26,108 nt of DNA from Candidatus Alcyoniella australis (GCA_030765605.1 JAVCCG010000043.1:1-26108); one strand, 5' to 3'. Counted from the stretch's first letter, positions 15,154 to 24,327 are shown. Translations and numbers: made by a program. Notes: a model not told the origin generated them from the sequence alone.

Positions 15154-16131
15154 TTGAGACCAAGACAGCTGGTAAAAGCGGCAGCCGGATTTGCCTCGGC
15201 CAAGCTTTGGGGCCGCAGAATTCCCCTGGCCGTGGGTTGGGATGTGACCCATCGCTGCAACCTGCGTTGCCTGTATTGCGGGTTCGAACGGCTCGACCCC
15301 GGCGAGCTGGATACGGCCCGGGCGTTGGAGCTGATCGACGCGATGGCCGACGCCGGATGCGTCAGGCTGCATCTCTCGGGCGGGGAGCCGATGCTGCGCG
15401 ACGACATCGGCGAGCTGATCGGCCGCGTGCTACAGCGCGGCATGGCCTGTGCGCTGAACACCAACGGGTTTCGCATTGATTCGCGCATCGACCAGGTGCG
15501 GCACGTCGATGCGATCCGTCTAAGCTACGACGGGCCGCGCGAGGTGCACGACCAACTTCGCGGCCAAGGCGCGCACGCGCAGATGCTTGCCGCGCTTGAG
15601 GCGGCGCGCGATGCGGGCACGCGCGTGGTGCTCAACGCCACGCTCAACGCGCGCAACGTCGGGATGCTCGACGAGCTGCTGGCATTCGCCGCAGCGCAAC
15701 GCACGCCGATCAAATTCCAGCCGGTGGTCCCCGGCCTGGCCTACGGCAAGGGGCTCGACGGTCTGGAGCCCGAGCAGCCGCAGCTCGAGGCCGCGGTGCG
15801 CCGACTGCTGCTGCTCAAGGCGCGCAACCGGCTGATCGTCAACTCGCGGGCCAATCTCGATTACTACCTGCAACGGCCCGATCCCGGCGCGCTGCCCTGC
15901 GTGGCGGGCAAGCTCTACACGCGGGTCGATCCCCTGGGACGGCTCTATCCGTGTTCGATGATGCGCCGCGAGCCGCTGATGCGCGATGCGTTGCAGCTCG
16001 GATTCCGCCGGGCCTTCGAGGACCTGCCCGCGGTGCGCTGCAGCGACTGCATCTGCCCGCCGACCCTTGAGTTGAACATGCTCTACGATCTGAACCTGCG
16101 CTCGCTGCTCAATCTGCGGAAATATTTGTAG
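15154..16131 (+). CDS. Radical SAM/SPASM domain protein (divergent)
   Basis: The start is taken as TTG 15154 because GGAG sits six bases upstream; the in-frame ATG at 15124 adds ten residues with a poorer site. From TTG the protein has 325 residues. WDVTHRCNLRCLYCGFE carries the CxxxCxxC cluster motif, LHLSGGEPMLRDD is the SAM-binding GGEP motif, NTNGF follows, and the C-terminal part has SPASM cysteines (LPCVAGKLYTRVDPLGRLYPCSMM, then VRCSDCICPP). The order is the same as in PqqE/heme d1-type and peptide-maturing SPASM enzymes. It is transcribed away from the other SPASM gene and meets the GT-C gene tail to tail, overlapping it by 23 bases. Target unknown. Confidence 0.87.
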   Translation: MRPRQLVKAAAGFASAKLWGRRIPLAVGWDVTHRCNLRCLYCGFERLDPGELDTARALELIDAMADAGCVRLHLSGGEPMLRDDIGELIGRVLQRGMACALNTNGFRIDSRIDQVRHVDAIRLSYDGPREVHDQLRGQGAHAQMLAALEAARDAGTRVVLNATLNARNVGMLDELLAFAAAQRTPIKFQPVVPGLAYGKGLDGLEPEQPQLEAAVRRLLLLKARNRLIVNSRANLDYYLQRPDPGALPCVAGKLYTRVDPLGRLYPCSMMRREPLMRDALQLGFRRAFEDLPAVRCSDCICPPTLELNMLYDLNLRSLLNLRKYL

Positions 16132-17782
16132 TCAAACCGATCCGCTCCAAGGGCTGCACCTCGCGCATGCCTGGAGCCAGAGGCCGGTCATTGCGCAGGA
16201 ACACCACCACCTGGCCTTGCTTGCTGCTGATCGCGACTTTGCGGTAGTTGCCCGCCAACCAGTCGCGGAAATCCTGATCGGACCGGGCAATGCGGAACAG
16301 GGTCGGATCGTCGAGCATGGCGCAGGGCGCGGCAACGATCAGTTGTTGGGCCGGGCAGGTCTCGAAGACCTCGCGGCCGAGGGTTTCCATGAGCAGCGCG
16401 GCCAGGACCCGTTTGGCCGGATCGCGCTGCAACGCCTCGCGCGTGTGCAAAGTATGCTGATACAGGCCGACGATCCCCTGTGGCAGGTGCGGCAGATGCG
16501 GGGCGTAGAGTTCCTCGCCGTAGTGTGTTTGCGGCGCAGGGCACGAGTATGAGAGCGCGGCGAAAAAGTCCGCGGTCTGGGCCAGGGTGTAGGGTCGGTA
16601 GAAGTCGTTTATCGCGCTGTGCACGCAATCCTCGCCAGGCATCAGGCGCGTGTTCAGCGCGCCTTGGACGTCCAGGGGGTGCTCCGTGCGCAGGGACGTA
16701 CGCAGGCCGTAGGTCCCGAGCCAGACCACGACGATCAGCCCGCAGGCGGCCAGCGTCCGAAGGTTCCGCCGTGAGTCGGGCAGACGCCTGACGATGCTCT
16801 GGATCGCCGTGGCCAGGCCCACGCTGACCAGCGGCGCGCCCACCAGCAGCTCGAGGGTGAAGTGCTGCCAGAACAGCCGGTTCAATCCAATGAGGAAGTA
16901 GCTGATGTGCAGCGCGATCACCAGCGAGCAGGCCAGGGCGAACCCGCGGTGCTTGGAGCGATAGAGTCGAATAAATCCGGCTGCCAGCAGTGCGAACCAT
17001 AGGACCAGGACCACTGCAAACCAGGCGTGGGGTTCGATCGGCATCGGCAGCTTGGGCCCGTATTGCAGCGGCACGATGCGCCCCATGATCCAGGCGTTGT
17101 GCGCCACGTCGAACAGCCGCGTGGGGCCGTAGGCCAGGCTCCAGGCCGCCAGTGCGCTCAGGCCGGCGATCGCCGGGACCGTCAGCTTGTCGGCCCTGCG
17201 CGCGACGAGCAGCCACGCCAGACAGACCGCGCCCCCTGCCACCGCCAGCTCGAGCTGATTGGCCAGAGCCAGGCCGAGCATCACGCCGCCGAGCACGCGC
17301 CGCCGGGGCTTGAGAAACAGCGCGGCCAGCGCCAGCAGCAGCAGGGCGTACGACAGCGCGTTGGGCCGATACTGGTAGAGCCGGTCGGCCACCTCGGCGA
17401 TAAACATCAGCGACAGCGGCGCCACGGCCACCGCCAATCCCGGCCGCTCTCCTCCCAGGCGTCTGATCGTCCAGAGTACGGACAGGGCCGCAAACAGCAT
17501 GCACAGCATGCCCAATCCGCGTTGGGCGTAGGGCAGCAGTTGCGGGTCGAACCAAACGATCGGCCTGCTCAGCAGCTGAAACACCGGCTCGATGTAGTAG
17601 CAGATGAAATCCTGGTGCAGCAGCTGACCCGAGGCGAGGTTGAACACCACCTGGCCGCGGAACGACTCGTCGATGTCCCAATTCGCGCCCAGTCCGCCGC
17701 AGATCAGGTAGAGCGCGAACAGCGACCAGCCGACCGCCGTGGCGGCGATGAAGCTGCTCTGGGATGGTCGGTGGTAATTCAT
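16109..17782 (-). CDS. GT-C type membrane glycosyltransferase-like protein
   Basis: This 557-residue integral membrane protein starts at ATG 17782 (TTG 17788 is possible). It has about ten to twelve membrane helices in the first 360 residues and a soluble, probably periplasmic, C-terminal domain of about 190 residues. After the first helix comes ANWDIDESFRGQVVFNLASGQLLHQDF, the acidic first loop (DxDE) that holds the catalytic Asp in ArnT/PMT-type GT-C enzymes, followed by YYIEPVFQLLSRP, the place of the usual 'KPPL' segment. The family transfers sugars from polyprenyl-phosphate carriers at the outer face of the inner membrane. It is divergent from the next GT-C gene, with an AT-rich 80-base region between. 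Family call is by pattern; donor and acceptor are unknown. Confidence 0.75.
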   Translation of the reverse strand: MNYHRPSQSSFIAATAVGWSLFALYLICGGLGANWDIDESFRGQVVFNLASGQLLHQDFICYYIEPVFQLLSRPIVWFDPQLLPYAQRGLGMLCMLFAALSVLWTIRRLGGERPGLAVAVAPLSLMFIAEVADRLYQYRPNALSYALLLLALAALFLKPRRRVLGGVMLGLALANQLELAVAGGAVCLAWLLVARRADKLTVPAIAGLSALAAWSLAYGPTRLFDVAHNAWIMGRIVPLQYGPKLPMPIEPHAWFAVVLVLWFALLAAGFIRLYRSKHRGFALACSLVIALHISYFLIGLNRLFWQHFTLELLVGAPLVSVGLATAIQSIVRRLPDSRRNLRTLAACGLIVVVWLGTYGLRTSLRTEHPLDVQGALNTRLMPGEDCVHSAINDFYRPYTLAQTADFFAALSYSCPAPQTHYGEELYAPHLPHLPQGIVGLYQHTLHTREALQRDPAKRVLAALLMETLGREVFETCPAQQLIVAAPCAMLDDPTLFRIARSDQDFRDWLAGNYRKVAISSKQGQVVVFLRNDRPLAPGMREVQPLERIGLTTNISAD

Positions 17783-17862
17783 AATCAAGGCTAGTCCTGA
17801 AATTCTTGATCTTTAATCGATTAGCTGTCAACCTTTACAGGGCAAAAGTATAATAAATCACG
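17783..17862. promoter_or_regulatory. AT-rich divergent promoter region between two GT-C genes
   Basis: On the plus strand a perfect TATAAT -10 box lies at 17849-17854, with CTGTCA (17825-17830, four of six consensus bases) 18 bases upstream as -35. Transcription would begin about 17861-17863, at or just before the ATG at 17863. No ribosome binding site precedes that ATG (nearest AGGG is about 20 bases away), which fits a leaderless transcript. The region is far richer in A and T than its flanks. Confidence 0.6.
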
Positions 17863-20800
17863 ATGGTTCCAGCACAAACACCCCGGCCGGACAAACGTCT
17901 TCTGTGGTTGTTGCTGTTATTGATTCTAACAGCGACGGTGCTGTTCTATCGCCTGCCGGTGCTCAGCGAATCGTTCTGTAACCCGGACCTGGGCACACCG
18001 GCCTACGCCGCGCGACTGGTCGGCCAGGGACGTTGCCCCTACAGCGAGGCCACGGTCACCAAGCCGCCGGGCAGCGTGTTGATCTTCGCACTGGGTTTCA
18101 AGCTGTTCGGGCCGCGGCTGCTGCCGATCTACATCTTCGCCCTACTGTGCGCCGTGGGGGCCTGTCTGGCGCTTTACCGCATCGCCGAGCAGGCGCTGGA
18201 CCGTCGCAGCGGGCTGCTGGCAGGCGGAGCCTACGCGCTGTACCAGGCCGAGCTGATGTCAGGCTCGATCTGCCCCAATTTCGAGAGCTGGGCGATATTG
18301 CCCTCGCTGCTGAGCCTGATGCTGCTGCTAAACCGGCGGGTCGGGGTCTGGCACCTGCTCGGGGCCGGGGCCTGCGTTGCTGTGGCGCTATGGATGAAGC
18401 AGGTAGCGCTGCTGTTCGTAGTTGCGGCGCTGCTGCTGGCGTTGATCAGGCGCGATAGATCCCGCACGCGTCCGGCCGCCCTGGGGCTGGTGCTGGTCGG
18501 GCTGGCAGCCGGATCGCTGCCGTTCGTGATCGCCATGGCCGACCTGGGTTGTCTGGGCGCGATGTTCGAACAGTTGGCGCCGGGCCGGCTCTCCAACTAC
18601 TTCGCCATCGGCAGCGCCAGCCGCGGGGAGTTCGCCCTGGCGCAGCTCGGGCGGTTCCTCTCCTCGAATTTCTGGCTGGTCTGCCTGGCGGCCGTGGGCC
18701 TGGCGACCTCGCTGTTTTGGCCGGCCTGGCGGGCCGTGGGGCGGGCCCGGATCGGCGTCTGGATCTACTGCGTTGCGGCGTTGGGCGCCACGTTGGCCGG
18801 CGGCCGCTTCACCAGCCACTACTTCGTGCTGCTGCCGCCCTACCTGTGCCTGCTCGGCGCGCTGACCCTCGGATTGCTGCTGCGGGCCGCTCCGCGTCGG
18901 CTCGGAGCGGTGCTGCTGGCATTGGCTTGCCTGGGGTTGGGTCTGGACAACCGGCCCGAGACGCGGCTGGCCGCGCTGTCGTTAAACGGCGTGTGGTCAG
19001 ACGGCAAGCCGTTGACCCGACGGATCTTCGAGCTCAACCACGCGGCGCAGCTCGAGCCGCAGCAGGTCAACGAGATGCTCGGCCACTTGGAGTGGCAGCC
19101 GACGTTGCGCAAGGTCGGCCGACGACTGAGCGCGCACCTGCGCTCCGGCGAGACGATCTGGTGCTACGACTACCTGCCCGAGCTCTACCTGTTCTCCGGC
19201 GCCCTGTCGCCGACCCGCTTCCAGGAGAACTTCGACGTGGTCTCCGGCGAGGAGATCGCGCACCCCAACTACGGTCACTGGCAAAGCGCGATATCGCCCG
19301 AGCTGCAATCCAACCGCGAACAGCTGCTCGCCCAGCTCGCCGCCGATCCGCCGCGCTTCATCGTGCGGCTGGCCTACGACTGCCCGCAGGAGTACGACGC
19401 CCCGACCGCCAAACCCGCCGACTGGCCGCGCAACGCCTGGGGCGACCCGCTGGCCCTTTGCCAGCCGCGCGCCGCGCTTTTCGATGAGCTGGAGAGCCTG
19501 TTGCAGCGCGACTACGTTGCCTTCGACCTGCCGGGGAACAACGTGGTCGAGGTTTTCGAACACCGGCCGCAGATCCCGTACGCGACGCGGCCGCGGGCGC
19601 AATCGGAAGGCTGGCTGATCGAGCCCTGGCTGCCTCCCGGCGAGCTGGCAGCGGCCACGGACGTGGCAATCGATTCCGACGGCGCACTCTACGCGGCCGA
19701 GGCCTGGGACACGATCAGCCGCATCAAGTTCGGGGATCGCGGCGCGCGTGCGAGCAACGCAGTGGACGATCCGTCGACGCCGCAGGTCGAGCGGCTGCGC
19801 GCCTACTCGCTGGAGGCCGATCCGGGCGGCGGACTGTGGGCCTACAATTTTGTCCTGGGCGAGATCTACCGGCTGCGGCGTTCCGAGGCGGGGAACCTGA
19901 CCGTCGAGACCCTGGCCTTTGACGAGCTGACCACGACCATGGAGAGCACCCTGGCCGTGCTTTCCGACGGTACGCTGCTGGTCGGCGTCAACCGTCCGGG
20001 CAGCCGATCCGAGCTGTGGCGTCTGGGCCGCGAAGACCGCACGTTGAAACGGCTGGCGCAATACGACGGGACGCTCAAAGCTTTGGTCGACGACGGAGGC
20101 GATGCGGCTATTTGCGGCCTGGACCGCGAGCTGTATCGCTGTGACCCGCAAACCGGCGAGCTGGGTCCGGCGCTGTGCGAGCTGCCCGAACCGCTGTCGC
20201 ACAACGGCCTGGCAATGGGGCTGCGAGGCGAGCTCTACGCCTCCACCGGCGACTGGCAGGAGCGCGGCTGGCTGTTGCGCCTGGTTCCCCAGCGCGACGG
20301 CCTGCGGGTCGAGCGCATCTATCGCACTCCCGGCCCGGGGATCCAGGGGATCTGTCTTGACGGCGACGCGCTGCTCGGAGTCAGTCGGCTCTCGGGCGAT
20401 CTGTACCGCGCGCCCCTGGAGCGGATCGACGCCAACGCCGACTACCGCTTGATCGTGGGCAACGGGATCGCCGTGCCGCAGATGCTCGCCGCGCGACGCT
20501 CCGGACTGGGCCAACGGATGCTCTACGTGGTCGACGGCGAGAGCGGACGGATCATGGCTCTATCCGATCCGCGGAATGCGCCGCGCGAGCTGGCCCGGGA
20601 GCCGCTGTACAACCACATCGGCTCGCGGATGGCGATCGATGGCAGCGGCAGACTGCTGTTCACGGTCTGCGCTCCGGGATTCGAGTCGCAGCACGGCCTG
20701 TACCGTCTCGATCCGGGGACCTACCGGCCGCAGCGCCTGGCGCTGGAGCCCCCGGATCACGAGCCCGCGCGACCGTGCTCCGCGGCCGTCGGACTCGAGG

Positions 20801-21321
20801 GCGAGACGCTGGTGGCCGACACGAAAGAGAACGGGCGAATCCTCAGTCTGACTCCCACGGGCGAGGCCCAAGTGCTGGTCGACCGCGGTCAGGCCCCCTC
20901 GCTGCGTTTCCCAACGGGGCTGCTCGTCGAGCCCGACGGCTCGCTGCTGGTCAGCGTCAGCCTCGGCGACACGCCGCGCTTGGCCGGGGTGCCGCGCTGC
21001 GATACGGTGTTGCGCCTGCAGCGCGACGCCGAGGGCCGCTGGAGCGAGCATTCGGTGTTCAGCGGCGTGGGCCGACCGGGCCCCGAGCGCCAGTCGCGGC
21101 TGGTCAACGACTTCGTGGCGGGCCCCGAGGGCACGCTGTACGTGGCCACGGACGAACAGTTGTTCGCCGTGTCCGCGCCCTACGAACCGGGCAGCGAACG
21201 GATGATCGCCGACGGATTCGGCTATGCCCTGGGCCTGGCCTTGGACCATGACGGCGGGTTGCTGCTCAGCGACGGCCGCAACAGCGCGATCTGGCGGCTC
21301 GAACATCCGGAGCTCCGGTGA
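17863..21321 (+). CDS. GT-C membrane glycosyltransferase-like protein fused to a C-terminal beta-propeller
   Basis: This 1152-residue protein has two parts in one unbroken frame. Residues 1-370 contain about ten membrane helices in the GT-C pattern: first-loop motif SFCNPDLGTPAYAARL, then CPYSEATVTKPPGSVLIF, the 'Y-x-D/E...KPPG' signature of lipid-linked sugar transferases. Residues about 400-580 are a soluble domain like those of the neighbouring GT-C proteins. From about residue 600 to the end, some eleven repeats of about 50 residues follow the pattern D-x-DG-x-LY-V/A-A-D...I-x-R-L (for example VAIDSDGALYAAE, ALDHDGGLLLSDGRNSAIWRLE), as in NHL/SMP-30 propellers. The propeller should be periplasmic and could bind glycan or protein. 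The next GT-C gene starts within its stop codon (GTGA). The Asp of the usual DxD in loop 1 is reduced to PDLG. Confidence 0.82.
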   Translation: MVPAQTPRPDKRLLWLLLLLILTATVLFYRLPVLSESFCNPDLGTPAYAARLVGQGRCPYSEATVTKPPGSVLIFALGFKLFGPRLLPIYIFALLCAVGACLALYRIAEQALDRRSGLLAGGAYALYQAELMSGSICPNFESWAILPSLLSLMLLLNRRVGVWHLLGAGACVAVALWMKQVALLFVVAALLLALIRRDRSRTRPAALGLVLVGLAAGSLPFVIAMADLGCLGAMFEQLAPGRLSNYFAIGSASRGEFALAQLGRFLSSNFWLVCLAAVGLATSLFWPAWRAVGRARIGVWIYCVAALGATLAGGRFTSHYFVLLPPYLCLLGALTLGLLLRAAPRRLGAVLLALACLGLGLDNRPETRLAALSLNGVWSDGKPLTRRIFELNHAAQLEPQQVNEMLGHLEWQPTLRKVGRRLSAHLRSGETIWCYDYLPELYLFSGALSPTRFQENFDVVSGEEIAHPNYGHWQSAISPELQSNREQLLAQLAADPPRFIVRLAYDCPQEYDAPTAKPADWPRNAWGDPLALCQPRAALFDELESLLQRDYVAFDLPGNNVVEVFEHRPQIPYATRPRAQSEGWLIEPWLPPGELAAATDVAIDSDGALYAAEAWDTISRIKFGDRGARASNAVDDPSTPQVERLRAYSLEADPGGGLWAYNFVLGEIYRLRRSEAGNLTVETLAFDELTTTMESTLAVLSDGTLLVGVNRPGSRSELWRLGREDRTLKRLAQYDGTLKALVDDGGDAAICGLDRELYRCDPQTGELGPALCELPEPLSHNGLAMGLRGELYASTGDWQERGWLLRLVPQRDGLRVERIYRTPGPGIQGICLDGDALLGVSRLSGDLYRAPLERIDANADYRLIVGNGIAVPQMLAARRSGLGQRMLYVVDGESGRIMALSDPRNAPRELAREPLYNHIGSRMAIDGSGRLLFTVCAPGFESQHGLYRLDPGTYRPQRLALEPPDHEPARPCSAAVGLEGETLVADTKENGRILSLTPTGEAQVLVDRGQAPSLRFPTGLLVEPDGSLLVSVSLGDTPRLAGVPRCDTVLRLQRDAEGRWSEHSVFSGVGRPGPERQSRLVNDFVAGPEGTLYVATDEQLFAVSAPYEPGSERMIADGFGYALGLALDHDGGLLLSDGRNSAIWRLEHPELR

Positions 21322-22868
21322 GCCGCGCGGAATCGGCTCCTCAGGCGGTCCGGGCGCTGCACCTGGCGTTGGTTGCCGCGCTGCTGCTGGTGACGCTGGG
21401 AGCGCACGTCGCGCTGCATCGCGCCCCGCCCTACCTCGACACCTGGGATCACGCCACTGTCTCGCGCATTTTGCTGCGCGGCGGGGAAATCTATTCCGAC
21501 GCGTTTGACGAGACCGGCCCCGGCATTTACTGGATTACATCCGGGGCAATGGCCCTGTTCGGCGATCGCATCGCCGTGCTGCTTTATGCGGCCACCTGCG
21601 CGGTGCTGCTTAACATCGTGTTGCTGTTTGCCGCCGGAGTGCGCCTGGGAAGACCAAATATCGGATTGCTCAGCGCGCTGATCTACGCGCTTTACCATCC
21701 ATTGATCCAGGGAACCGCCTGGCAGTCCGAGTCGATCATCACGCCGATGATGCTCGCGGCGTTTGTCCTCTTACAATCCTCGAGCCGTATGCGAACCGCC
21801 GCGGTCTGGGCCGGGCTGGCGCTGTTCATTGCCACGCTCACCAAGCAGACAGCGTGGATCGCGACGATTGCGCTTGTCGCGCTGTTGACGGTGCGAGCAT
21901 TGCGCAGCAGGGAGCGCGGGGCGTCGCAACAGCTTCTCGGAATCGGGTTGGGATTATGCCTGCCGTGGTTGCTGGTTCTGGGCACCAGCCTCGCCCGGGG
22001 TACGTTGGGGACGTTTCTCGATGGCTACCTGTTTCCGCTGCTGCACTATGGAACGGCCTATTACGTCTCGCTGGCCACGGACTGGCATTTCTGGCTGTCG
22101 CTGCCACTGTGGTGGATGGTCCTTTCTAGCCTGCTGCTTTTACGCGGCCGAACGCTGCCCGGTCTTGATCGCAGCTTGCTGCTGACTTTTTTGGCGGCCG
22201 CGGTTCTCATGGCCCTACCGGCGCTTTTTCCATACCACCACCTGCCGTTTCTCACTTTTGCCTCGCTGGGTTTTTGTTTGGCGATCTTTCCTCCAGCCTC
22301 GAACCGCAGGCGCTTGACGCTCGTGGCGGGAATGGTTGCCTGCGTCTGCATTGCCGTTTGGCTCGTTCCGCGAGACGCTTTGCTCAACGAGCTTGTGCCG
22401 CGAGGCGAGGACTTGCGCGGACAGGTCGTCAAGCGCGTACGCGAGCTAACCCAGCCGCACGATACGATCGCCGCCATTCCCTATGATTCGTACTACTACT
22501 ACCAAAGTGAGCGTATGCCCCCGGGGCGACACACCTTCCTGCTGCCTTGGACCACTCCGCCGTTCGTACTCGACGAATTTCTCAACGACTATGACGCGCA
22601 TCCGCCACAGGCGATCGTCTATACGTTCTACCAGGTGTGCAACACCAATCGCGTGTTGCCCAAGCAATACCTCGCGCCGCTACTGGAGCTGATCAGCGAG
22701 CAGTACCGCATTGACAGCGTCTATCAAAACGGCGCGGTGCTGTTGACGCCCAACAACGGCGAGCCCGACATGCGGGTGCGCGCGCTGCTGTTCTCGGACG
22801 TGCAGTGTCTGGATCTGGGCCCGGAGGTGCATGCCGGGGAGTTCACGCTGGATCTCGTGCTGCGCTGA
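21318..22868 (+). CDS. GT-C type membrane glycosyltransferase-like protein
   Basis: The GTG start at 21318 overlaps the TGA of the fusion gene (GTGA), so translation is coupled. The 516-residue product has about ten membrane helices up to residue 350, then a soluble domain of about 165 residues. The first loop reads LDTWDHATVSRILLRGGEIYSDAFDETGPGIYW: WDH holds the acidic residue typical of GT-C first loops and DETGPGIYW sits where 'KPPL' usually stands. The soluble domain starts with a typical VKRVRELTQPHDTIAAIPYDSYYYYQSERMPPGR, a segment seen in ArnT-like transferases of polysaccharide clusters. It probably cooperates with the fusion protein. Its stop lies one base from the stop of the convergent radical SAM gene, leaving no room for a separate terminator. 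Confidence 0.78.
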   Translation: MSRAESAPQAVRALHLALVAALLLVTLGAHVALHRAPPYLDTWDHATVSRILLRGGEIYSDAFDETGPGIYWITSGAMALFGDRIAVLLYAATCAVLLNIVLLFAAGVRLGRPNIGLLSALIYALYHPLIQGTAWQSESIITPMMLAAFVLLQSSSRMRTAAVWAGLALFIATLTKQTAWIATIALVALLTVRALRSRERGASQQLLGIGLGLCLPWLLVLGTSLARGTLGTFLDGYLFPLLHYGTAYYVSLATDWHFWLSLPLWWMVLSSLLLLRGRTLPGLDRSLLLTFLAAAVLMALPALFPYHHLPFLTFASLGFCLAIFPPASNRRRLTLVAGMVACVCIAVWLVPRDALLNELVPRGEDLRGQVVKRVRELTQPHDTIAAIPYDSYYYYQSERMPPGRHTFLLPWTTPPFVLDEFLNDYDAHPPQAIVYTFYQVCNTNRVLPKQYLAPLLELISEQYRIDSVYQNGAVLLTPNNGEPDMRVRALLFSDVQCLDLGPEVHAGEFTLDLVLR

Positions 22869-22869
22869 G

Positions 22870-24327
22870 TTAAATTTTCCTGCGCAAGCGGCCACGCAGT
22901 CCGCTGATCAGCCCTTCGAGCAGCACGTAGAAGCCGATCGCCATGTTCTTCGGGGTGATGATCCCCAGGCGTAAGTGGCGCAGGATCATTCGCGGCCGCA
23001 CGTAGAAACGCCACATCGCCCAGTGCTGAAAGAACTTCAGCCGCCGGGCGCTGAGCCCCTGGGGCACGAAAATCAACCCCTGGTCGTCGGGGTCGTCGTA
23101 CCAGCTCGAGAAACGCTCGAAGCGATCGGACGACATCGTGCCCCGCTCTCCCAGGCTTTGCAGCAGTTCGGTGCCCGGATAGGGGACCGCCAGGTTGAAC
23201 TTGGCGATGTCGCAGTCAAGCTCAACGGCGAAGCGCGCAGTGCTGCGGATCGTGGCCTCGGTCTCGCCGGGCAGGCCGATAATGAAAAAGCCCACCGTGT
23301 GCAGGCCCAACTGTTTGCAGGCGGCCATGGCCCGGCGCGACTGCTCGATGGTCTGGCCCTTGTGCACGCTGTCGAGCACCTGCTGGTCGCCGGACTCGAA
23401 CCCGAGCATCACCGTGGTCAGCCCGGCCTCGGCCAACGGCTGCAACACCTCGATGTCGGCCTGATCCACGCGCAGCTCCGTGGCGAAACGCAGCTTGCCG
23501 ATCAGCCCGCGCTGCCGCAGCTCGTCGGCGAACAGGTTGCCGAAGTCGCGTCGCGGCGGAAAGCAGGCGTCGATGAATCCCAGGGTGCGCAGGCCGAACT
23601 CGTCGTGCACCCACTGGAAGTAATCGGCGACCCGTTGCGGCGAGAGCGCGCGGAACTCGGCTCCCATCTCGCGCTGGGCGCAGAACGAGCAGTGGAACGG
23701 ACAGCCGCGCGAGGCCAGGGCCGGGATCGCGATGTCGTCAAACCCCAGCAGCGGAGCCGAGCGGTAATTATTGAGGTCGAGCAGGTTCCAGGCGGGAAAC
23801 GGCAGCAGGTCGAGATCCGTGGCCTGTTGCACAACGGGATTGACCCGCGGCCCATCGGGACCGGCGTAGGTCAGCCCGGCCACGTCCTCCAACGCCTCGC
23901 CTGCGGCCAGACGGTCGGCCAGCTCGCACAGCGGCCCCTCGCCCTCGCCGCGAATCACGTACTCGGCCACGCCGCTATGCACCAACTGCTCGTGGAACAG
24001 CGTGGCGTGCAGGTTGCCCAGCACAAAGCGCAGGGGACGATCCGCGCGTTGCCGCGCCGCGGCGATCAGTCGCTGTACCGCGCCCACGGCAGTGGTCAGC
24101 AGCGAGATGCCGATCAGGTCGGCCTCGGACTCGATCAGGCTGCGCACCTGCTGGTCGAAACTCGGGCGATCGGCGAAGTGATCGACGATTTGCACCTCGT
24201 GACCGGCCTGGATCAGGCTCGCGGCGAGGCTCGCAATGCCGTAGGGCGGGATCGGCGTGTGGAAGTGGCGGTATCCGCCGCAGATCAGCCGCAAATCGCA
24301 CAGCGGATTGACCAGCAGGATCTTCAC
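22870..24327 (-). CDS. B12-binding-domain radical SAM protein (BchE-like tail)
   Basis: The start is GTG 24327, which overlaps the TGA of the U32 gene before it (GTGA); AGGA lies nine bases upstream. The product has 485 residues: a B12-binding Rossmann domain (KILLVNPLCDL, PIPPYGIASLAASLIQAGHEV, LGNLHATLFHE, YVIRGEGE), a radical SAM domain with RGCPFHCSFCAQ (Cys209, Cys213, Cys216), GFESGDQQVLDSVHKGQ and AVPYPGTEL, and a basic C-terminal region (WRFYVRPRMILRHLRLG) of the BchE/P-methylase-like group. No DxHxxG motif is visible in the B12 domain. Tight coupling to two U32 proteins suggests a shared pathway. A longer ORF start at 24990 is rejected because it reads through the U32 gene in another frame. 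Confidence 0.88.
   Translation of the reverse strand: MKILLVNPLCDLRLICGGYRHFHTPIPPYGIASLAASLIQAGHEVQIVDHFADRPSFDQQVRSLIESEADLIGISLLTTAVGAVQRLIAAARQRADRPLRFVLGNLHATLFHEQLVHSGVAEYVIRGEGEGPLCELADRLAAGEALEDVAGLTYAGPDGPRVNPVVQQATDLDLLPFPAWNLLDLNNYRSAPLLGFDDIAIPALASRGCPFHCSFCAQREMGAEFRALSPQRVADYFQWVHDEFGLRTLGFIDACFPPRRDFGNLFADELRQRGLIGKLRFATELRVDQADIEVLQPLAEAGLTTVMLGFESGDQQVLDSVHKGQTIEQSRRAMAACKQLGLHTVGFFIIGLPGETEATIRSTARFAVELDCDIAKFNLAVPYPGTELLQSLGERGTMSSDRFERFSSWYDDPDDQGLIFVPQGLSARRLKFFQHWAMWRFYVRPRMILRHLRLGIITPKNMAIGFYVLLEGLISGLRGRLRRKI

Noticed and set aside
16188-17831. A 547-codon minus-strand frame shifted against the GT-C gene.
   Set aside because: It lacks membrane helices and is Arg/Ala/Gly rich, while the chosen frame has clear helices and a GT-C first loop.
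18997-20514. A 505-codon minus-strand frame opposite the GT-C/propeller gene.
   Set aside because: It has no recognisable motif. The plus-strand frame has regular DG-x-LY repeats across the same bases.
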